A DNA stretch of 64,000 bases from CAYFLR01 sp964343805 (lineage in GTDB: Bacteria; Bdellovibrionota_B; Oligoflexia; CAYFLR01): assembly GCA_964343805.1 (NCBI GenBank), contig CAYFLR010000004.1, positions 62,001-126,000 of the forward strand, read 5' to 3'. The notes beneath the pieces were generated by a model that worked only from the letters and a program-made list of their open reading frames with translations, did no database searches and had not been told where the DNA came from. Position numbers and translations under genes: made by a program. Positions 1 to 9,609 of this stretch are shown one piece after another. The first letter of the stretch is position 1. Every line of letters starts with the position of its first letter.

Positions 1-1065
1 GAAATGGTTGAGACTTATGTGCAAGATTCTCTTGCTATGTGTCATTTTTCCACTGATCTTCAATCTCTCAAAGATGCTTCGATGATTTTTGAAGCCATTA
101 TTGAGAATGTGGATATTAAGGTGGATCTTTTTAAGAAACTAAAGGATCTCTGCAGTGATACTACCTACTTTTTGACTAATACATCAAGTTTACCCATCAG
201 CATTGTGGATGAAAAAGCAGGACTAGACGGCAGGTTAATTGGCTTTCATTTTTACAATCCTCCAGCAATTCAGCGTTTAGTAGAGCTTATTACTTCAGAA
301 AAAACCAATAAAGATCTAGTGGCTCTTTCCAATGAATTGGGTAAAAGAATGCGTAAGATTATGATTCCTGCCAACGATATTGCTGGTTTTATAGGGAATG
401 GTCATTTTATTCGTGATGGTCTTTTTGGTCTTTCTGCCATGAGCAAATTGCAAACTGAAATGGAAGACTATGAAGCGGCGGCTCTTGTAAATATGGTGAG
501 TCACGAATGGCTGATTCGCCCAATGGGAATTTTCCAGCTCATTGATTACGTGGGCGTAGATGTTTTCAAACTGATCTATTTTTCCATGAGCACCTATTTA
601 GAAGAGAACTTTAAAGATGACCTAGTGGAGTGGATGCTGGAAAACAATGTGAAAGGTGGACAAAATTCCGATGGCTCCCAAAAAGATGGCTTTATGAAAT
701 ATGAAGGCGGAAAACCTGTGGGTGTTTATAGTAAAAAACTCGGTAAGTATATGATGTTTGATGAAGGTGATTGGTATGGCAATCTTACTTCTAAACTAGG
801 AACCAAACCAGAGGGTTGGTGTGCTTGGAAAGGCCTCCTGAAAGCTTCTCCAGAAGAACTAGATAAATCTTTAGCTACTTATTTTAAAAATCTTTTTGCT
901 GAAGAAACCATGGGGGCTAAACTGGCTAAAGATTATCTCTTAGAGTCAAAGAGAATTGCTAATGGACTAGTGGAAGATAAAGTGGCATTTAAAGTAGAAG
1001 ATGTTGGTGGAGTTCTGATGAATGGATTTTATCATCTTTATCAACCTGTAAATAATTATTTTTAA
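1..1065 (+). CDS. 3-hydroxyacyl-CoA dehydrogenase, C-terminal part (cut by window edge)
   Basis: This gene is open at the left edge; the frame runs through base 1, so the ATG at 4 is probably internal. The protein oxidises 3-hydroxyacyl-CoA to 3-ketoacyl-CoA with NAD+ in beta-oxidation. What is visible is the end of the Rossmann domain, with the family signature FEAIIENVDIK, then LTNTSSLPIS and GFHFYNPP, followed by the helical C-terminal domain. The glycine-rich NAD motif would lie to the left of the window. The C-terminal half is longer and more divergent than in FadB or Hbd, so the exact substrate is open. The two acyl-CoA dehydrogenases and ETF genes downstream support a fatty-acid or branched-chain acyl-CoA role. 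Confidence 0.85.
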   Translation, partial: EMVETYVQDSLAMCHFSTDLQSLKDASMIFEAIIENVDIKVDLFKKLKDLCSDTTYFLTNTSSLPISIVDEKAGLDGRLIGFHFYNPPAIQRLVELITSEKTNKDLVALSNELGKRMRKIMIPANDIAGFIGNGHFIRDGLFGLSAMSKLQTEMEDYEAAALVNMVSHEWLIRPMGIFQLIDYVGVDVFKLIYFSMSTYLEENFKDDLVEWMLENNVKGGQNSDGSQKDGFMKYEGGKPVGVYSKKLGKYMMFDEGDWYGNLTSKLGTKPEGWCAWKGLLKASPEELDKSLATYFKNLFAEETMGAKLAKDYLLESKRIANGLVEDKVAFKVEDVGGVLMNGFYHLYQPVNNYF

Positions 1066-1079
1066 ATATTGGGCATGAA

Positions 1080-2231
1080 ATGGATTTTCAACTGAATACC
1101 GAGCAAAAGGAACTACTCGCTCAAATTGGGACTTTTGGAGAGAAGGAGATTCTCCCCTATGTGACAGAATGGGATGAAAAAGAATCTTTTCCTCCCCATT
1201 TAGTTGATGGCTGTAAAAAACTAGGTCTCTTTGGCATGCTGGTACCCAAGGAGTATGGCGGGTTAGGTTTTGATACTTTAACCTTTTGCTTGGCTATTGA
1301 AGAAATGTCCAAATACTCAGCTTCTGTGGGAGTTATGCTAGCCGTACATAATTCCGTTTGTGTTTACCCCATCACACTAGCGGGTTCTCCTTATATTCTA
1401 GAAAAATATCTGCCAAAATTAGCCACCGGAGAATGGATTGGGGCCTTTGGCCTTACTGAGGCTGGAGCGGGTTCTGATGCTGCTAATATTGCCACTAAAG
1501 CCGACCTTATAGAAGGAGCAGATAAGAACAAATTTTCCGTTAATGGTTCCAAGGTTTTTATCACTAACGGTAAACTTTGTCATGTGGCCGTGATGCTCGC
1601 AAAAACTAAACCTGAATTGCGAGCAAAGGGAGCCACCTGTTTTGTGGTAGATAAATCAATGGAAGGGTTTGCTGTTGGTAAGAAAGAAGAAAAGCTCGGT
1701 ATGCGCATGTCAGATACCACCGAACTAGTTTTTACCAATATGGAGGTGGAAGAGGATCAAATTTTAGGCGAACTGGATCAAGGATTCAGTGTGATGATGA
1801 ACACTTTGAATTCTTCTAGAATTGGAATTGGAGCTCAAGCTGTCGGTATTGCTAGTGCCGCATTAGAAGCTTGTGTTGAATTTACAAAAAATACTAAAGA
1901 AGAGGGCAAACCTCTTTTCGCCAAACAGAATGTGGCTAATGCGATTGCGGAAATGAAAGCAGAACTAGATGCCGCTAGATTGTTAGTGTACCGGGCGTGT
2001 TCTTTGAAAGATGGAGGGCATACGTTTATAGCTGAAGGAGCCATGGCGAAATTAATGGCATCAAAAGCGGCTGTTGCTATTACCGGTAGAGTGATGCAGA
2101 TCTTTGGGTTAGCGGGTTTAAAAGCTGACAGCCATGTAGAAAGATATTACCGTGATGCAAAGATCACAGAAATATATGAAGGAACTAGTGAAGTGCAAAA
2201 AATGGTGATTGCTAAAAATATTACCATTTGA
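1080..2231 (+). CDS. Acyl-CoA dehydrogenase (first of two)
   Basis: This 383-residue FAD enzyme introduces the alpha-beta double bond into acyl-CoA and passes electrons to ETF. It shows the three-part family layout: helical N-terminal domain, beta middle domain with FGLTEAGAGSDA (about residues 121-132), and helical C-terminal domain ending in the signature IYEGTSEVQ, whose glutamate is the usual catalytic base in short- and medium-chain members. The length is typical of the family. It starts 14 bases after the preceding stop, with only a weak ribosome site, so translational coupling is likely. EtfBA lie downstream as the presumed electron acceptor. Chain-length specificity cannot be read from the sequence. 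Confidence 0.9.
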   Translation: MDFQLNTEQKELLAQIGTFGEKEILPYVTEWDEKESFPPHLVDGCKKLGLFGMLVPKEYGGLGFDTLTFCLAIEEMSKYSASVGVMLAVHNSVCVYPITLAGSPYILEKYLPKLATGEWIGAFGLTEAGAGSDAANIATKADLIEGADKNKFSVNGSKVFITNGKLCHVAVMLAKTKPELRAKGATCFVVDKSMEGFAVGKKEEKLGMRMSDTTELVFTNMEVEEDQILGELDQGFSVMMNTLNSSRIGIGAQAVGIASAALEACVEFTKNTKEEGKPLFAKQNVANAIAEMKAELDAARLLVYRACSLKDGGHTFIAEGAMAKLMASKAAVAITGRVMQIFGLAGLKADSHVERYYRDAKITEIYEGTSEVQKMVIAKNITI

Positions 2232-2294
2232 AATAATCCGAGGGTTAAACCATTGCACTTAGAGGACTAATTAATAATTGGAAAAGGGTGGGGT

Positions 2295-3443
2295 ATGGAC
2301 TTTTTATTAACTGAAGAACAAACAATGCTGCAAGACATGGCTCGTAAATTTGCCAAAGAAGAGGTTGCCAAAGTTGCACGGGAGACCGATGAAAAGCATA
2401 GCTATCCAGCGGATCTGATTGCCCAAGCTTCAGAACTTGGCTTTATGGGGATCCCTTTTCCAGCTGATTATGAAGGTGCAGAAATGGGTACTATCGCCTA
2501 TTTACTAGCAGTAGAAGAAATCTCCAAAGTTTGTGCTTCCACTGGTGTTATAATTTCTGCTCATACCTCTCTTTGTACTGATCCTATCAATCGATTTGGA
2601 ACCGATGAACAAAAACAAAAGTACCTTCCTGATCTTTGCAGTGGTCGTAAAATTGGCTGTTTTGGCTTAACCGAAACAGAAGCAGGCAGTGATGCGGGTG
2701 GAACCAAAACCACGGCAGTTTTAGAAGGTGATCACTATATTTTAAATGGTGCCAAAACCTTTATTACCAATGGTCATCAGGCAGAAATTTCCGTGCTTTT
2801 TGCTCAAACTGACCCCGATGCTTCGGTAAAAACCAGAGGTATTTCTGCTTTTATTTTGGAGAAGGATTTTCCTGGCTACAGTGTGGGTAAAATAGAAGAT
2901 AAACTTGGTATCAACGGAAGCTCTACCACTGAAATTATCTTGGATAACTGTAAAGTTCCCAAAGAAAACTTATTAGGTGAGCTTAATAAGGGTTTTAAAA
3001 TTGCGATGGTGACATTGGATGGTGGCCGTTTAGGTATTGCCGCTCAAGCATTAGGAATCGCTAAAGCTTGTATTGATGATTCGGTGCAATATGCTAATGA
3101 TCGTGTTCAATTCGGAAAACCTATATCTAAGTTTCAAGCTATTCAGTGGATGATTGCTGATATGGCTACCGAATATGAAGCGGCTCGTCTGCTCACATTT
3201 CGAGCAGCGAAAATGAAAGAAAAGGGATTAAACTACTCTAAAGAAGCGGCCATGGCTAAACTTAAGGCTTCAGAAGTGGCCAACTTTTGTGCAACTAAGG
3301 CGATTCAAATTTTTGGTGGCTATGGATATACCAAAGATTTTAATGTAGAGAGATATTTTAGAGATGCTAAAATTACCGAAATTTATGAAGGAACCAGTGA
3401 GGTTCAAAGATTGGTAATTGCAGCCAATGAATTGGCAAGATAA
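2295..3443 (+). CDS. Acyl-CoA dehydrogenase (second of two), butyryl-CoA type
   Basis: This 382-residue acyl-CoA dehydrogenase is related to the gene just before it but clearly diverged from it. It has FGLTETEAGSDAG in the FAD/substrate domain, the GGYGYTKDFNVERYFRDAKI segment near the C terminus and the IYEGTSEVQ glutamate signature. These features and its length match short-chain (butyryl-CoA) dehydrogenases, which give electrons to ETF. The two genes may have arisen by duplication, or one may serve branched-chain substrates such as isovaleryl-CoA, since a leucine-catabolism cluster lies about 16 kb away. A GGGTGGGG stretch precedes the ATG. A stem formed by GTTATTTG (3452-3459) and CAAATAAC (3488-3495) sits between this gene and etfB. 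Confidence 0.9.
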   Translation: MDFLLTEEQTMLQDMARKFAKEEVAKVARETDEKHSYPADLIAQASELGFMGIPFPADYEGAEMGTIAYLLAVEEISKVCASTGVIISAHTSLCTDPINRFGTDEQKQKYLPDLCSGRKIGCFGLTETEAGSDAGGTKTTAVLEGDHYILNGAKTFITNGHQAEISVLFAQTDPDASVKTRGISAFILEKDFPGYSVGKIEDKLGINGSSTTEIILDNCKVPKENLLGELNKGFKIAMVTLDGGRLGIAAQALGIAKACIDDSVQYANDRVQFGKPISKFQAIQWMIADMATEYEAARLLTFRAAKMKEKGLNYSKEAAMAKLKASEVANFCATKAIQIFGGYGYTKDFNVERYFRDAKITEIYEGTSEVQRLVIAANELAR

Positions 3444-3515
3444 AAGGGGGAGTTATTTGGTAAGATAGACCATATGACTTTTGTTTTCAAATAACCTTTG
3501 CATAAGGATGGAGGA

Positions 3516-4283
3516 ATGAAGATATACATTTGTGTTAAGCATGTTCCAGATTCGGCAGCTAAAATTACTTTAAAAGATGACAAATCCTACGATGAGTCCG
3601 TCAAATTTGTTATGAATCCCTATGATGAAAATGCAGTAGAAGAAGCTTTAAAAATTAAAGCCGCCAATGCAGGGTCTGAAATAGTTATTGTAACTATTGG
3701 ACCTGATGCTGCTAAAACTTCCATGAGATCGGCTTTAGCTATGGGAGCTGATCGTGGTATTTTAGTAAAAACTGATGATAAATTAGACCACGGAATGATT
3801 GCCAAGGCTCTTCATAAGGCTATCTCTGATGACGGTGCACCAGACCTTATTTTATGTGGTAAGCAATCCATTGATAGTGAAGGAATGCAAACTCAATATC
3901 GTCTGGCAAAAGCATTTGATATGCCCATTGTTACCGGATGTGTTTCATTAGAAATTAATGATTCTAAAGCCACTGCGGGTCGTGAGGTTGAAGGCGGAGC
4001 ACGTGAAGTCTATGAGCTTGCTATGCCCTGTATTGTGTCCGCTGATAAAGGATTAAACACACCTCGCTATCCTAAATTACCTGATATTATGAAAGCCAAG
4101 AAAAAGCCTATAGCTGATGTTGATTTTGGCGGAATGGGATTGGCTGCAGATGCTAATACTGTAGAGCTAGTTAAGATGGAATTACCACCTGAAAAAGCCG
4201 AAGGAAAAGTTCTTGAAGGTGAACCAGCAGAATTAGCTAAACAATTGGTCCAACTTTTAAAAGAAGAAGCCAAAGTCTTGTAA
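3516..4283 (+). CDS. etfB: Electron transfer flavoprotein beta subunit
   Basis: EtfB (255 residues from this start) pairs with EtfA to carry electrons from acyl-CoA dehydrogenases to the membrane. The start MKIYICVKHVPDS is the standard EtfB N terminus, followed by the AMP-binding fold with ALAMGADRG and the segment LILCGKQSIDSEGMQTQ. An upstream TTG at 3498 is in frame, but the AAGGA at 3504-3508 fits the ATG at 3516, which also gives the canonical protein end. It is followed after 12 bases by etfA, so the two are co-translated. Confidence 0.95.
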   Translation: MKIYICVKHVPDSAAKITLKDDKSYDESVKFVMNPYDENAVEEALKIKAANAGSEIVIVTIGPDAAKTSMRSALAMGADRGILVKTDDKLDHGMIAKALHKAISDDGAPDLILCGKQSIDSEGMQTQYRLAKAFDMPIVTGCVSLEINDSKATAGREVEGGAREVYELAMPCIVSADKGLNTPRYPKLPDIMKAKKKPIADVDFGGMGLAADANTVELVKMELPPEKAEGKVLEGEPAELAKQLVQLLKEEAKVL

Positions 4284-4295
4284 TTGGAGGGTGAA

Positions 4296-5249
4296 ATGGG
4301 AAAAGTCGCAATTTATATTGAAACAAGTAATAATGAAGTGAAAGCCTCTAACTTTGGTTTAATCACCGCTGCTAAAAAAGCAGGTTCAGAAGTTTATGGC
4401 TTAGTATTGGATGGGAATGCTGCTAGTTATAAAGACAAACTAGCTGAGTACGGAACCGATAAAGTGGTTGCAGTTGCCACTGATCAAGGTACAGATTACA
4501 ATCCTGAACTTTATGCTCTGGCCATTGTTGATGCAATGAAAGCTCTAGATATTCATACTTTTATGTCTGTAACCAGTGCTCGTGGAAAAGAGTTACTTCC
4601 TCGCGTGTCTGCCGAATTAGAAGCAGCTCTCGTCATGGACTGCATGGATGTGAATTTAAGTGATCATACCGTGACCAAATCCAATTTTTCTGGAAAAGTA
4701 TTTGCCCAGATGAAATTGAATGGAACTGAAAGAGTTTATGGTGTGAGACCAAATTCTATTCCTGCTGAAGCTGCAAGTGGTGCTGCTGAAATGGTCGATC
4801 ATAAAGCGGGTGTATCAGCTTCTGGTAAAATGACTTTAAAAGAAGTAACGGCTAGCAAGGCTGCTGGTGTTGATTTAACTGAAGCTGAAGTAATTATCTC
4901 TGGTGGAAGAGCAATGGGCGCTGCGGATAAATTTGAGGTTCTACAGAAGTGTGCAGATGTACTAGGTGCTGCGGTGGGAGCTTCTCGTGCTGCTGTTGAT
5001 GCAGGATTTGCTACTCACGACATGCAAGTAGGACAAACCGGTAAAACAGTTTCTCCAAAACTGTACATTGCTTGTGGAATTTCTGGTGCTATTCAGCATT
5101 TTGCTGGAATGAAAACCTCTAAGGTTATTGTTGCTGTAAATAAAGATGTGGGCGCACCAATTTTTAAGAAATGTGACTACGGTCTAGTAGGAGATCTTTT
5201 TGAAGTGGTTCCTCATTTGACTGAAATGTTACAAAAAGAGCTAGGATAA
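4296..5249 (+). CDS. etfA: Electron transfer flavoprotein alpha subunit
   Basis: EtfA (317 residues) carries the redox-active FAD of ETF. The C-terminal FAD domain is clear: ISGGRAMG, VGASRAAVDAGF, VGQTGKTVSPKLYIACGISG and the following AIQHFAGM segment. The ATG at 4296 is preceded by GGAGGG (4286-4291) and is preferred to an in-frame TTG at 4284. The gene ends just before a strong terminator-like hairpin, so etfBA may be more highly expressed than the membrane oxidoreductase that follows. Confidence 0.95.
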   Translation: MGKVAIYIETSNNEVKASNFGLITAAKKAGSEVYGLVLDGNAASYKDKLAEYGTDKVVAVATDQGTDYNPELYALAIVDAMKALDIHTFMSVTSARGKELLPRVSAELEAALVMDCMDVNLSDHTVTKSNFSGKVFAQMKLNGTERVYGVRPNSIPAEAASGAAEMVDHKAGVSASGKMTLKEVTASKAAGVDLTEAEVIISGGRAMGAADKFEVLQKCADVLGAAVGASRAAVDAGFATHDMQVGQTGKTVSPKLYIACGISGAIQHFAGMKTSKVIVAVNKDVGAPIFKKCDYGLVGDLFEVVPHLTEMLQKELG

Positions 5250-5258
5250 GATTATAAG

Positions 5259-5307
5259 AAGTCCTCACTTTCACTGGCTGTTCTGCTAGTGAAAGGAGGG
5301 CTTTTTT
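5259..5307 (+). terminator. Rho-independent terminator after etfA
   Basis: A long stem pairs GTCCTCACTTTCACT with AGTGAAAGGAGGGC around a short loop, with one bulge and one G-U pair, and runs into a six-T tract. It stands directly between etfA and the Fe-S oxidoreductase. It could end the etfBA transcript fully or act as a partial attenuator inside one operon. Confidence 0.8.
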
Positions 5308-5356
5308 AATGAAAAAGAGGAATATTTTTTTAACAAAAAACCATGGGTGGGGGAAT

Positions 5357-7363
5357 ATGCAAACGTATTTGGCAATTAAACCTTTTATAGTGGCAATTGT
5401 ATCTTTAGCTGGCTTTGGTTACTTTTTTTATCGAATTTATAAATTGATTACCATCATGAAGGCGGTAGATGGAACCTGGCCCATTCAACTGGATCAACTC
5501 GGTGATCGAATTAAGGTTTTATTTACCGACGTTTTGCTTCAATCTAATGTAAGAAGAAAAGCCTTAATTGGTCTAGCTCATACCAGTATCTTTTTTGCTT
5601 TTTTATTAGTTCAACCTCATACCATAGAGACTATTTTAGAAGGAGTGTTTCATAATTTTACTTTTGCCAATGTCTGGTTAGGTGGGTATACCGTTTATGC
5701 TTTTTGGTCAGATATTTTTGTGGCTATAGCTATTTTAGGACTCTTGTATGCAGCTTATCGACGATTTTTCATTAAACCCCCTTATTTAACCAATGGGGTA
5801 GATGCTAAAGTTATTTTATTATTTACCATGCTGTTGCTTGTTTCCTTTTTATATTTAAATGGATTTCGCCTTGCACTTCAGCAAGAACCTTTTGATGCTA
5901 TAGCCAAGTACTATCCCTTTTCTAGTCGCATATTGAAGTGGACGGGAATGGCAGGACTTTCCTTAGGTGGAATGAAAGCCGGTCTTGAAATATCCTACTG
6001 GGTTCATCTTTTCACCGTTTTAGGATTTGTGATTTATGTTCCTGGATCTAAACATCTTCACCTTTTGGCTTCTATTCCTAACGTCTTTCTTAAGCCATTA
6101 AAAACAGAAAAAACAATTATTAAAACAGATCTTGAAGATGAAAATGCCGAGAATTTCGGTATCGGTAAAGTGAGTGATTTAAATCCCAAACATGTACTTG
6201 ATTTTTATGCTTGTACCGAATGTGGTCGCTGTGAAGAAAGATGCCCTGCCTCCAATACAGGCAAGCCTCTCACCCCTAAAGGATTGATTCACGATTTAAA
6301 AGTAGATCTACTGGATCAATCAGAAAAATTACTTTCGAAAGCGGAAGAAAAACCTGAAGTGGACCCTCTTTTTAGAGACGGCAGTCCTGTTACTGATGAT
6401 GTGATTTGGTCTTGTACCAGCTGTAGAGCCTGTGAAAATATTTGTCCTGTGGATATTCAGCATCTCGATCTTATTTTCGAAATTAGAAAAAATAGAGTAT
6501 TGATGGAAGCCGCTTTTCCAGAAGAAGTGAAACCAACTTTTGATAACCTAGAGAATCAAGCCAACCCCTGGGGATTGGGTGCCGATACTAGAGCTGATTG
6601 GTGTAAAGATTTAGATGTTCCTAGAATGTCTGAAAACTCCGATGTGGATGTTCTTTATTTTGTTGGTTGTGCCGGTTCCTTTGATGATCGTGGAAAGCTT
6701 GTGGCTCGTGCCATCGTTAGTTTACTCAGAAAAGCGGGAGTCTCTTTTGCCATTTTAGGTGAAGAAGAAAGGTGTACAGGCGATTCAGCGCGAAGAGCAG
6801 GAAATGAGTATTTAGCTCAGATGCTTATTGCAGAAAATGTTGAGACTCTTAATAATTATAAACCTAAGAAAATCTTAACTGGTTGTCCTCACTGCTTCAA
6901 TGCTCTTGCCAATGAGTATCCAGAATTTGGGGCTCAGTATGATGTGGTTCACTACACCACCTTTTTTGCGGAATTAGTTAAACAGGGAAAACTTAAATTT
7001 AGTGACGGGCCCAGTGAAAAAATCACCTACCATGATTCCTGTTATTTAGGTCGGTGGAACGATATTTACAAAGCTCCTCGCGAACTCTTGTCTGCCATTA
7101 AAGGTCTTGAATTAAAAGAGCTTCCACGTACTGGAGATAATGGTTTTTGCTGTGGAGCTGGTGGAGCTCGGATGTTTATGGAGGAAACCTTAGGAACCTA
7201 TATCAATGTGGATCGAGCAGAAGAGGTCATTGAAGCGGGTGTTGATAAAGTAGCGACGGCTTGCCCATTTTGTTGTACAATGTTAACTGACGGAATCACT
7301 GAAAAACAAAAAGAGATTCCAGTAAAGGATATTGCTGAAATTTTAGATGAGGCCACAGTGTAG
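5357..7363 (+). CDS. Membrane Fe-S ETF:quinone oxidoreductase-like protein (NarI-like anchor, ferredoxin, CCG domains)
   Basis: The N-terminal third is a nitrate-reductase-gamma-like membrane domain with several hydrophobic helices. It is followed by two ferredoxin clusters (CTECGRCEERCP and CTSCRACENICP) and two cysteine-rich CCG domains of the HdrD/GlpC type, with FVGCAGS, GCPHCF, FCCGAGGAR and ACPFCC. Proteins of this layout next to etfBA are known as ETF:menaquinone oxidoreductases (EMO type), alternatives to the flavoprotein ETF-QO. The role here is inferred from that context. An ATG at 5309 lies directly after the terminator T-run; the ATG at 5357, with GGTGGGGGA before it, gives a 668-residue protein starting with the membrane helix and is preferred. 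Confidence 0.85.
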   Translation: MQTYLAIKPFIVAIVSLAGFGYFFYRIYKLITIMKAVDGTWPIQLDQLGDRIKVLFTDVLLQSNVRRKALIGLAHTSIFFAFLLVQPHTIETILEGVFHNFTFANVWLGGYTVYAFWSDIFVAIAILGLLYAAYRRFFIKPPYLTNGVDAKVILLFTMLLLVSFLYLNGFRLALQQEPFDAIAKYYPFSSRILKWTGMAGLSLGGMKAGLEISYWVHLFTVLGFVIYVPGSKHLHLLASIPNVFLKPLKTEKTIIKTDLEDENAENFGIGKVSDLNPKHVLDFYACTECGRCEERCPASNTGKPLTPKGLIHDLKVDLLDQSEKLLSKAEEKPEVDPLFRDGSPVTDDVIWSCTSCRACENICPVDIQHLDLIFEIRKNRVLMEAAFPEEVKPTFDNLENQANPWGLGADTRADWCKDLDVPRMSENSDVDVLYFVGCAGSFDDRGKLVARAIVSLLRKAGVSFAILGEEERCTGDSARRAGNEYLAQMLIAENVETLNNYKPKKILTGCPHCFNALANEYPEFGAQYDVVHYTTFFAELVKQGKLKFSDGPSEKITYHDSCYLGRWNDIYKAPRELLSAIKGLELKELPRTGDNGFCCGAGGARMFMEETLGTYINVDRAEEVIEAGVDKVATACPFCCTMLTDGITEKQKEIPVKDIAEILDEATV

Positions 7364-7369
7364 CTGTAC

Positions 7370-8442
7370 ATGGCAAAAAAAAAGATAAAATCTGCCGGGT
7401 TTGAAAAAATTTATTCTAAGAAGACGGGTGTGGGTGCCACCCAAAAAGCCCGTCAACTGGCAGACCGAATCGATAAGAAAATTAAAGAAGGCACCAATGT
7501 TGAAAAAGGTCGAGTCACGGCCGTCGACAAAGGTGCCTTTTTTTTACAATTACATGATGGTATTTTTGAGGGAAGTATCCCTAAAGCCCTCTTTCAGATG
7601 TTTAAAAAAGAGCGTAATTTTGTTGCGGTGGGCGATCGAGTCTATGTAGAAAAAAGAAGCGAAGACGATATTCGCCTCCTAAAAATTGAACCACGTCAGA
7701 ATCAAATTAAAAGAGTATCTAACAATTCAGATCGTCAGAAAGCTTGGCAACATGTGATGGCAGCAAATATTGATTATGCCATTGCCATGACCTGTTTTGT
7801 CTCTCCTGAAATTAGATGGGGGCTGGTGGATCGACTTCTCTTTTCTATCAGAGAAAACCACATAACTCCCATTCTCTTTATAAATAAAATGGATCTATAT
7901 GGAGACCAGAAACTGCCTAATGATCTCATTTCTATTTATGAACAAGGAGGGGTAGAGGTTATTTTAGGCTCTGTTAAAGAGAATAGAGGAATAAATACAC
8001 TTTTAAGTCTTTTAGAAAAAAAACTAGCCATAGTCATTGGTCAGTCAGGAGTTGGGAAATCGAGCCTTATAAATCGACTCTGTAATTTAAACATTGAAAC
8101 TCAAAGAGTTTCAGCTGCATCCAATAAGGGAAGTCATCCGACCTCATCCACCAACCTTTATCCTATTNNNNNNNNNNNNNNNNNNNNNNNNNNNNNNNNN
8201 NNNNNNNNNNNNNNNNNGCTTTTATTGTGGATACCCCTGGCTTTAAGACTTTTACTAGCCTGAGAGACCGGGAGGCTATTCAAAGTTATTTCTACGAATT
8301 CCTACCTTTTGCCGAGAACTGTACCTGGCGAGATTGTAACCATATCTCCCAAGATGGTTGTGAGGTGATAAAAGCTTTGCATTGTGGTAAAATAAATTTA
8401 CAACGATATCAAAGCTATACAAACATGATTATGGAGCTTTAG
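7370..8442 (+). CDS. rsgA: Ribosome small-subunit maturation GTPase RsgA (interrupted by assembly gap)
   Basis: RsgA is a circularly permuted GTPase that assists late 30S subunit assembly. An N-terminal OB-fold is followed by the permuted GTPase motifs: NKMD (G4) comes before GQSGVGKSS (G1, about residue 223), and DTPGF (G3) follows the gap. The C-terminal zinc domain keeps its Cys/His set in CTWRDCNHISQDGC. Fifty N's at 8168-8217 remove the stretch between G1 and G3. The coding frame differs across the N run, which is best explained by an arbitrary gap length rather than a mutation. The ATG at 7370 comes six bases after the upstream stop. Confidence 0.9.
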
Positions 8443-9435
8443 GTGCCACGCAACACCATTATTGGCCTAGTTTCTGGACTGATGCTAATCTGTCTGACTG
8501 GGGTTTTTGGTTATATGGTTTTGGAAGGGTGGTCTTTTTTTGACTCCCTTTATATGACTGTAATTACCTTAACCACAACCGGATTTAAAGAAGTTTACCC
8601 CCTTACATTCAAGGGAAAATTATTTACCACCTTCCTACTCCTGTTAGGATTTGGAATGGTGGCCTACACCTTATCTGCTTTAATGAAGCATATTGTAGAA
8701 GTGCAATTTAGCCATGTATTAGGGAGACGGCTTATGGATAAACGAATTGGTAAGTTAAATGGACATACTGTTATTTGTGGTTTTGGTAAGATTGGAAGTA
8801 CCATTGCAAATCAATTGCATCAGAACAAACAAGATTTTGTAGTGATAGAGAAGAGCCCACATCTAATCGAGCAACTTAAAGAAGCGGGTTATAATTTTTT
8901 AGGAGGGGATGCCACAGATGATGATATTTTGAAACGGTCTGGGGTTGATAAGGCTAAATGTCTAGTGAGTGTGGTGACATCAGATGCTGAAAATGTTTTC
9001 ATCACCCTATCTGCTCGTGCTTTTAATAAAGACTTACATATCATCGCCAGGATGTATGATGAGTCTGCTAAAGCAAAATTGCAAATTGCCGGGGCGAATA
9101 AAGTGATATCCCCCTATACCCTAACCAGTGTAAAAATTACTCAAAGTATCATAAATCCAGCTGTGGGTGATTTTTTGGAAATTATTTCAGAAGATGAAGC
9201 CATTGATTTTCAGTTAGCAGATATTGCCATTACCGAAAAAGCCAAATGTGTAGATCAGACTCTCCTTTCCTCAGAATTACGAAAATTTGGCATTATAGTG
9301 GTGGGAATTCGTAAAAAGGACAATCAACTTATTTTTGCACCGAGTCCACATGAGAAAATTGAACTGGGTGATCGTCTCATTGCTTTGGGGAGTGGTCAGG
9401 ATTTAAGTGCCGTTTTGCATGATCAGTTTTCTTAA
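8443..9435 (+). CDS. Potassium channel protein with RCK (TrkA-N/TrkA-C) domains
   Basis: This 330-residue protein begins at a GTG that directly follows the rsgA stop. Residues 1-80 form a two-helix pore module with the loop TLTTTGFKEVYPL, a variant of the K+ selectivity filter TVGYGD seen in MthK-like channels. A Rossmann RCK domain follows, with GFGKIGS (about residue 113) and GGDATDDD, and then a TrkA-C domain ending in GDRLIALGSG. The protein probably forms a ligand-gated K+ channel in the inner membrane. The filter TTTGF lacks the usual GYGD, so ion selectivity is less certain. Confidence 0.85.
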   Translation: MPRNTIIGLVSGLMLICLTGVFGYMVLEGWSFFDSLYMTVITLTTTGFKEVYPLTFKGKLFTTFLLLLGFGMVAYTLSALMKHIVEVQFSHVLGRRLMDKRIGKLNGHTVICGFGKIGSTIANQLHQNKQDFVVIEKSPHLIEQLKEAGYNFLGGDATDDDILKRSGVDKAKCLVSVVTSDAENVFITLSARAFNKDLHIIARMYDESAKAKLQIAGANKVISPYTLTSVKITQSIINPAVGDFLEIISEDEAIDFQLADIAITEKAKCVDQTLLSSELRKFGIIVVGIRKKDNQLIFAPSPHEKIELGDRLIALGSGQDLSAVLHDQFS

Positions 9436-9530
9436 TTCCCCAAAAAGACGAAAAATGGGTGGGTATAGATTGTAAACCAGTGGTTTTATGTGCGATAAAT
9501 TCTACTTATACTAATAATTATAAAAAAGAA

Positions 9531-9560
9531 TTGTATTATTGTTGCAACATAGCATAGTAT
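9531..9560 (+). promoter_or_regulatory. Possible sigma-70 promoter for the M4 protease gene
   Basis: TTGTAT and TAGTAT are separated by 18 bases in the 174-base intergenic region before the protease gene. The region is A+T rich and no other clear promoter is seen there. The match is moderate. Confidence 0.3.
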
Positions 9561-9609
9561 GATTAAGATTTCTTAATAGGGTTTTAACAACCTCAACTCG
9601 GGTGAAAAT

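Noticed and set aside
3452..3495. Hairpin between the second acyl-CoA dehydrogenase and etfB as a terminator
   Set aside because: The eight-base stem is A+T rich with a loop of about 28 bases and no T-run, so it is too weak to call.
5309..5356. Upstream ATG as the start of the Fe-S oxidoreductase
   Set aside because: It sits directly after the terminator T-run, and the ATG at 5357 has a better ribosome site and gives the expected membrane N terminus.
8160..8230. Frameshift in rsgA
   Set aside because: The frame change coincides with a run of 50 N's, whose length is probably arbitrary; both halves encode normal RsgA motifs.
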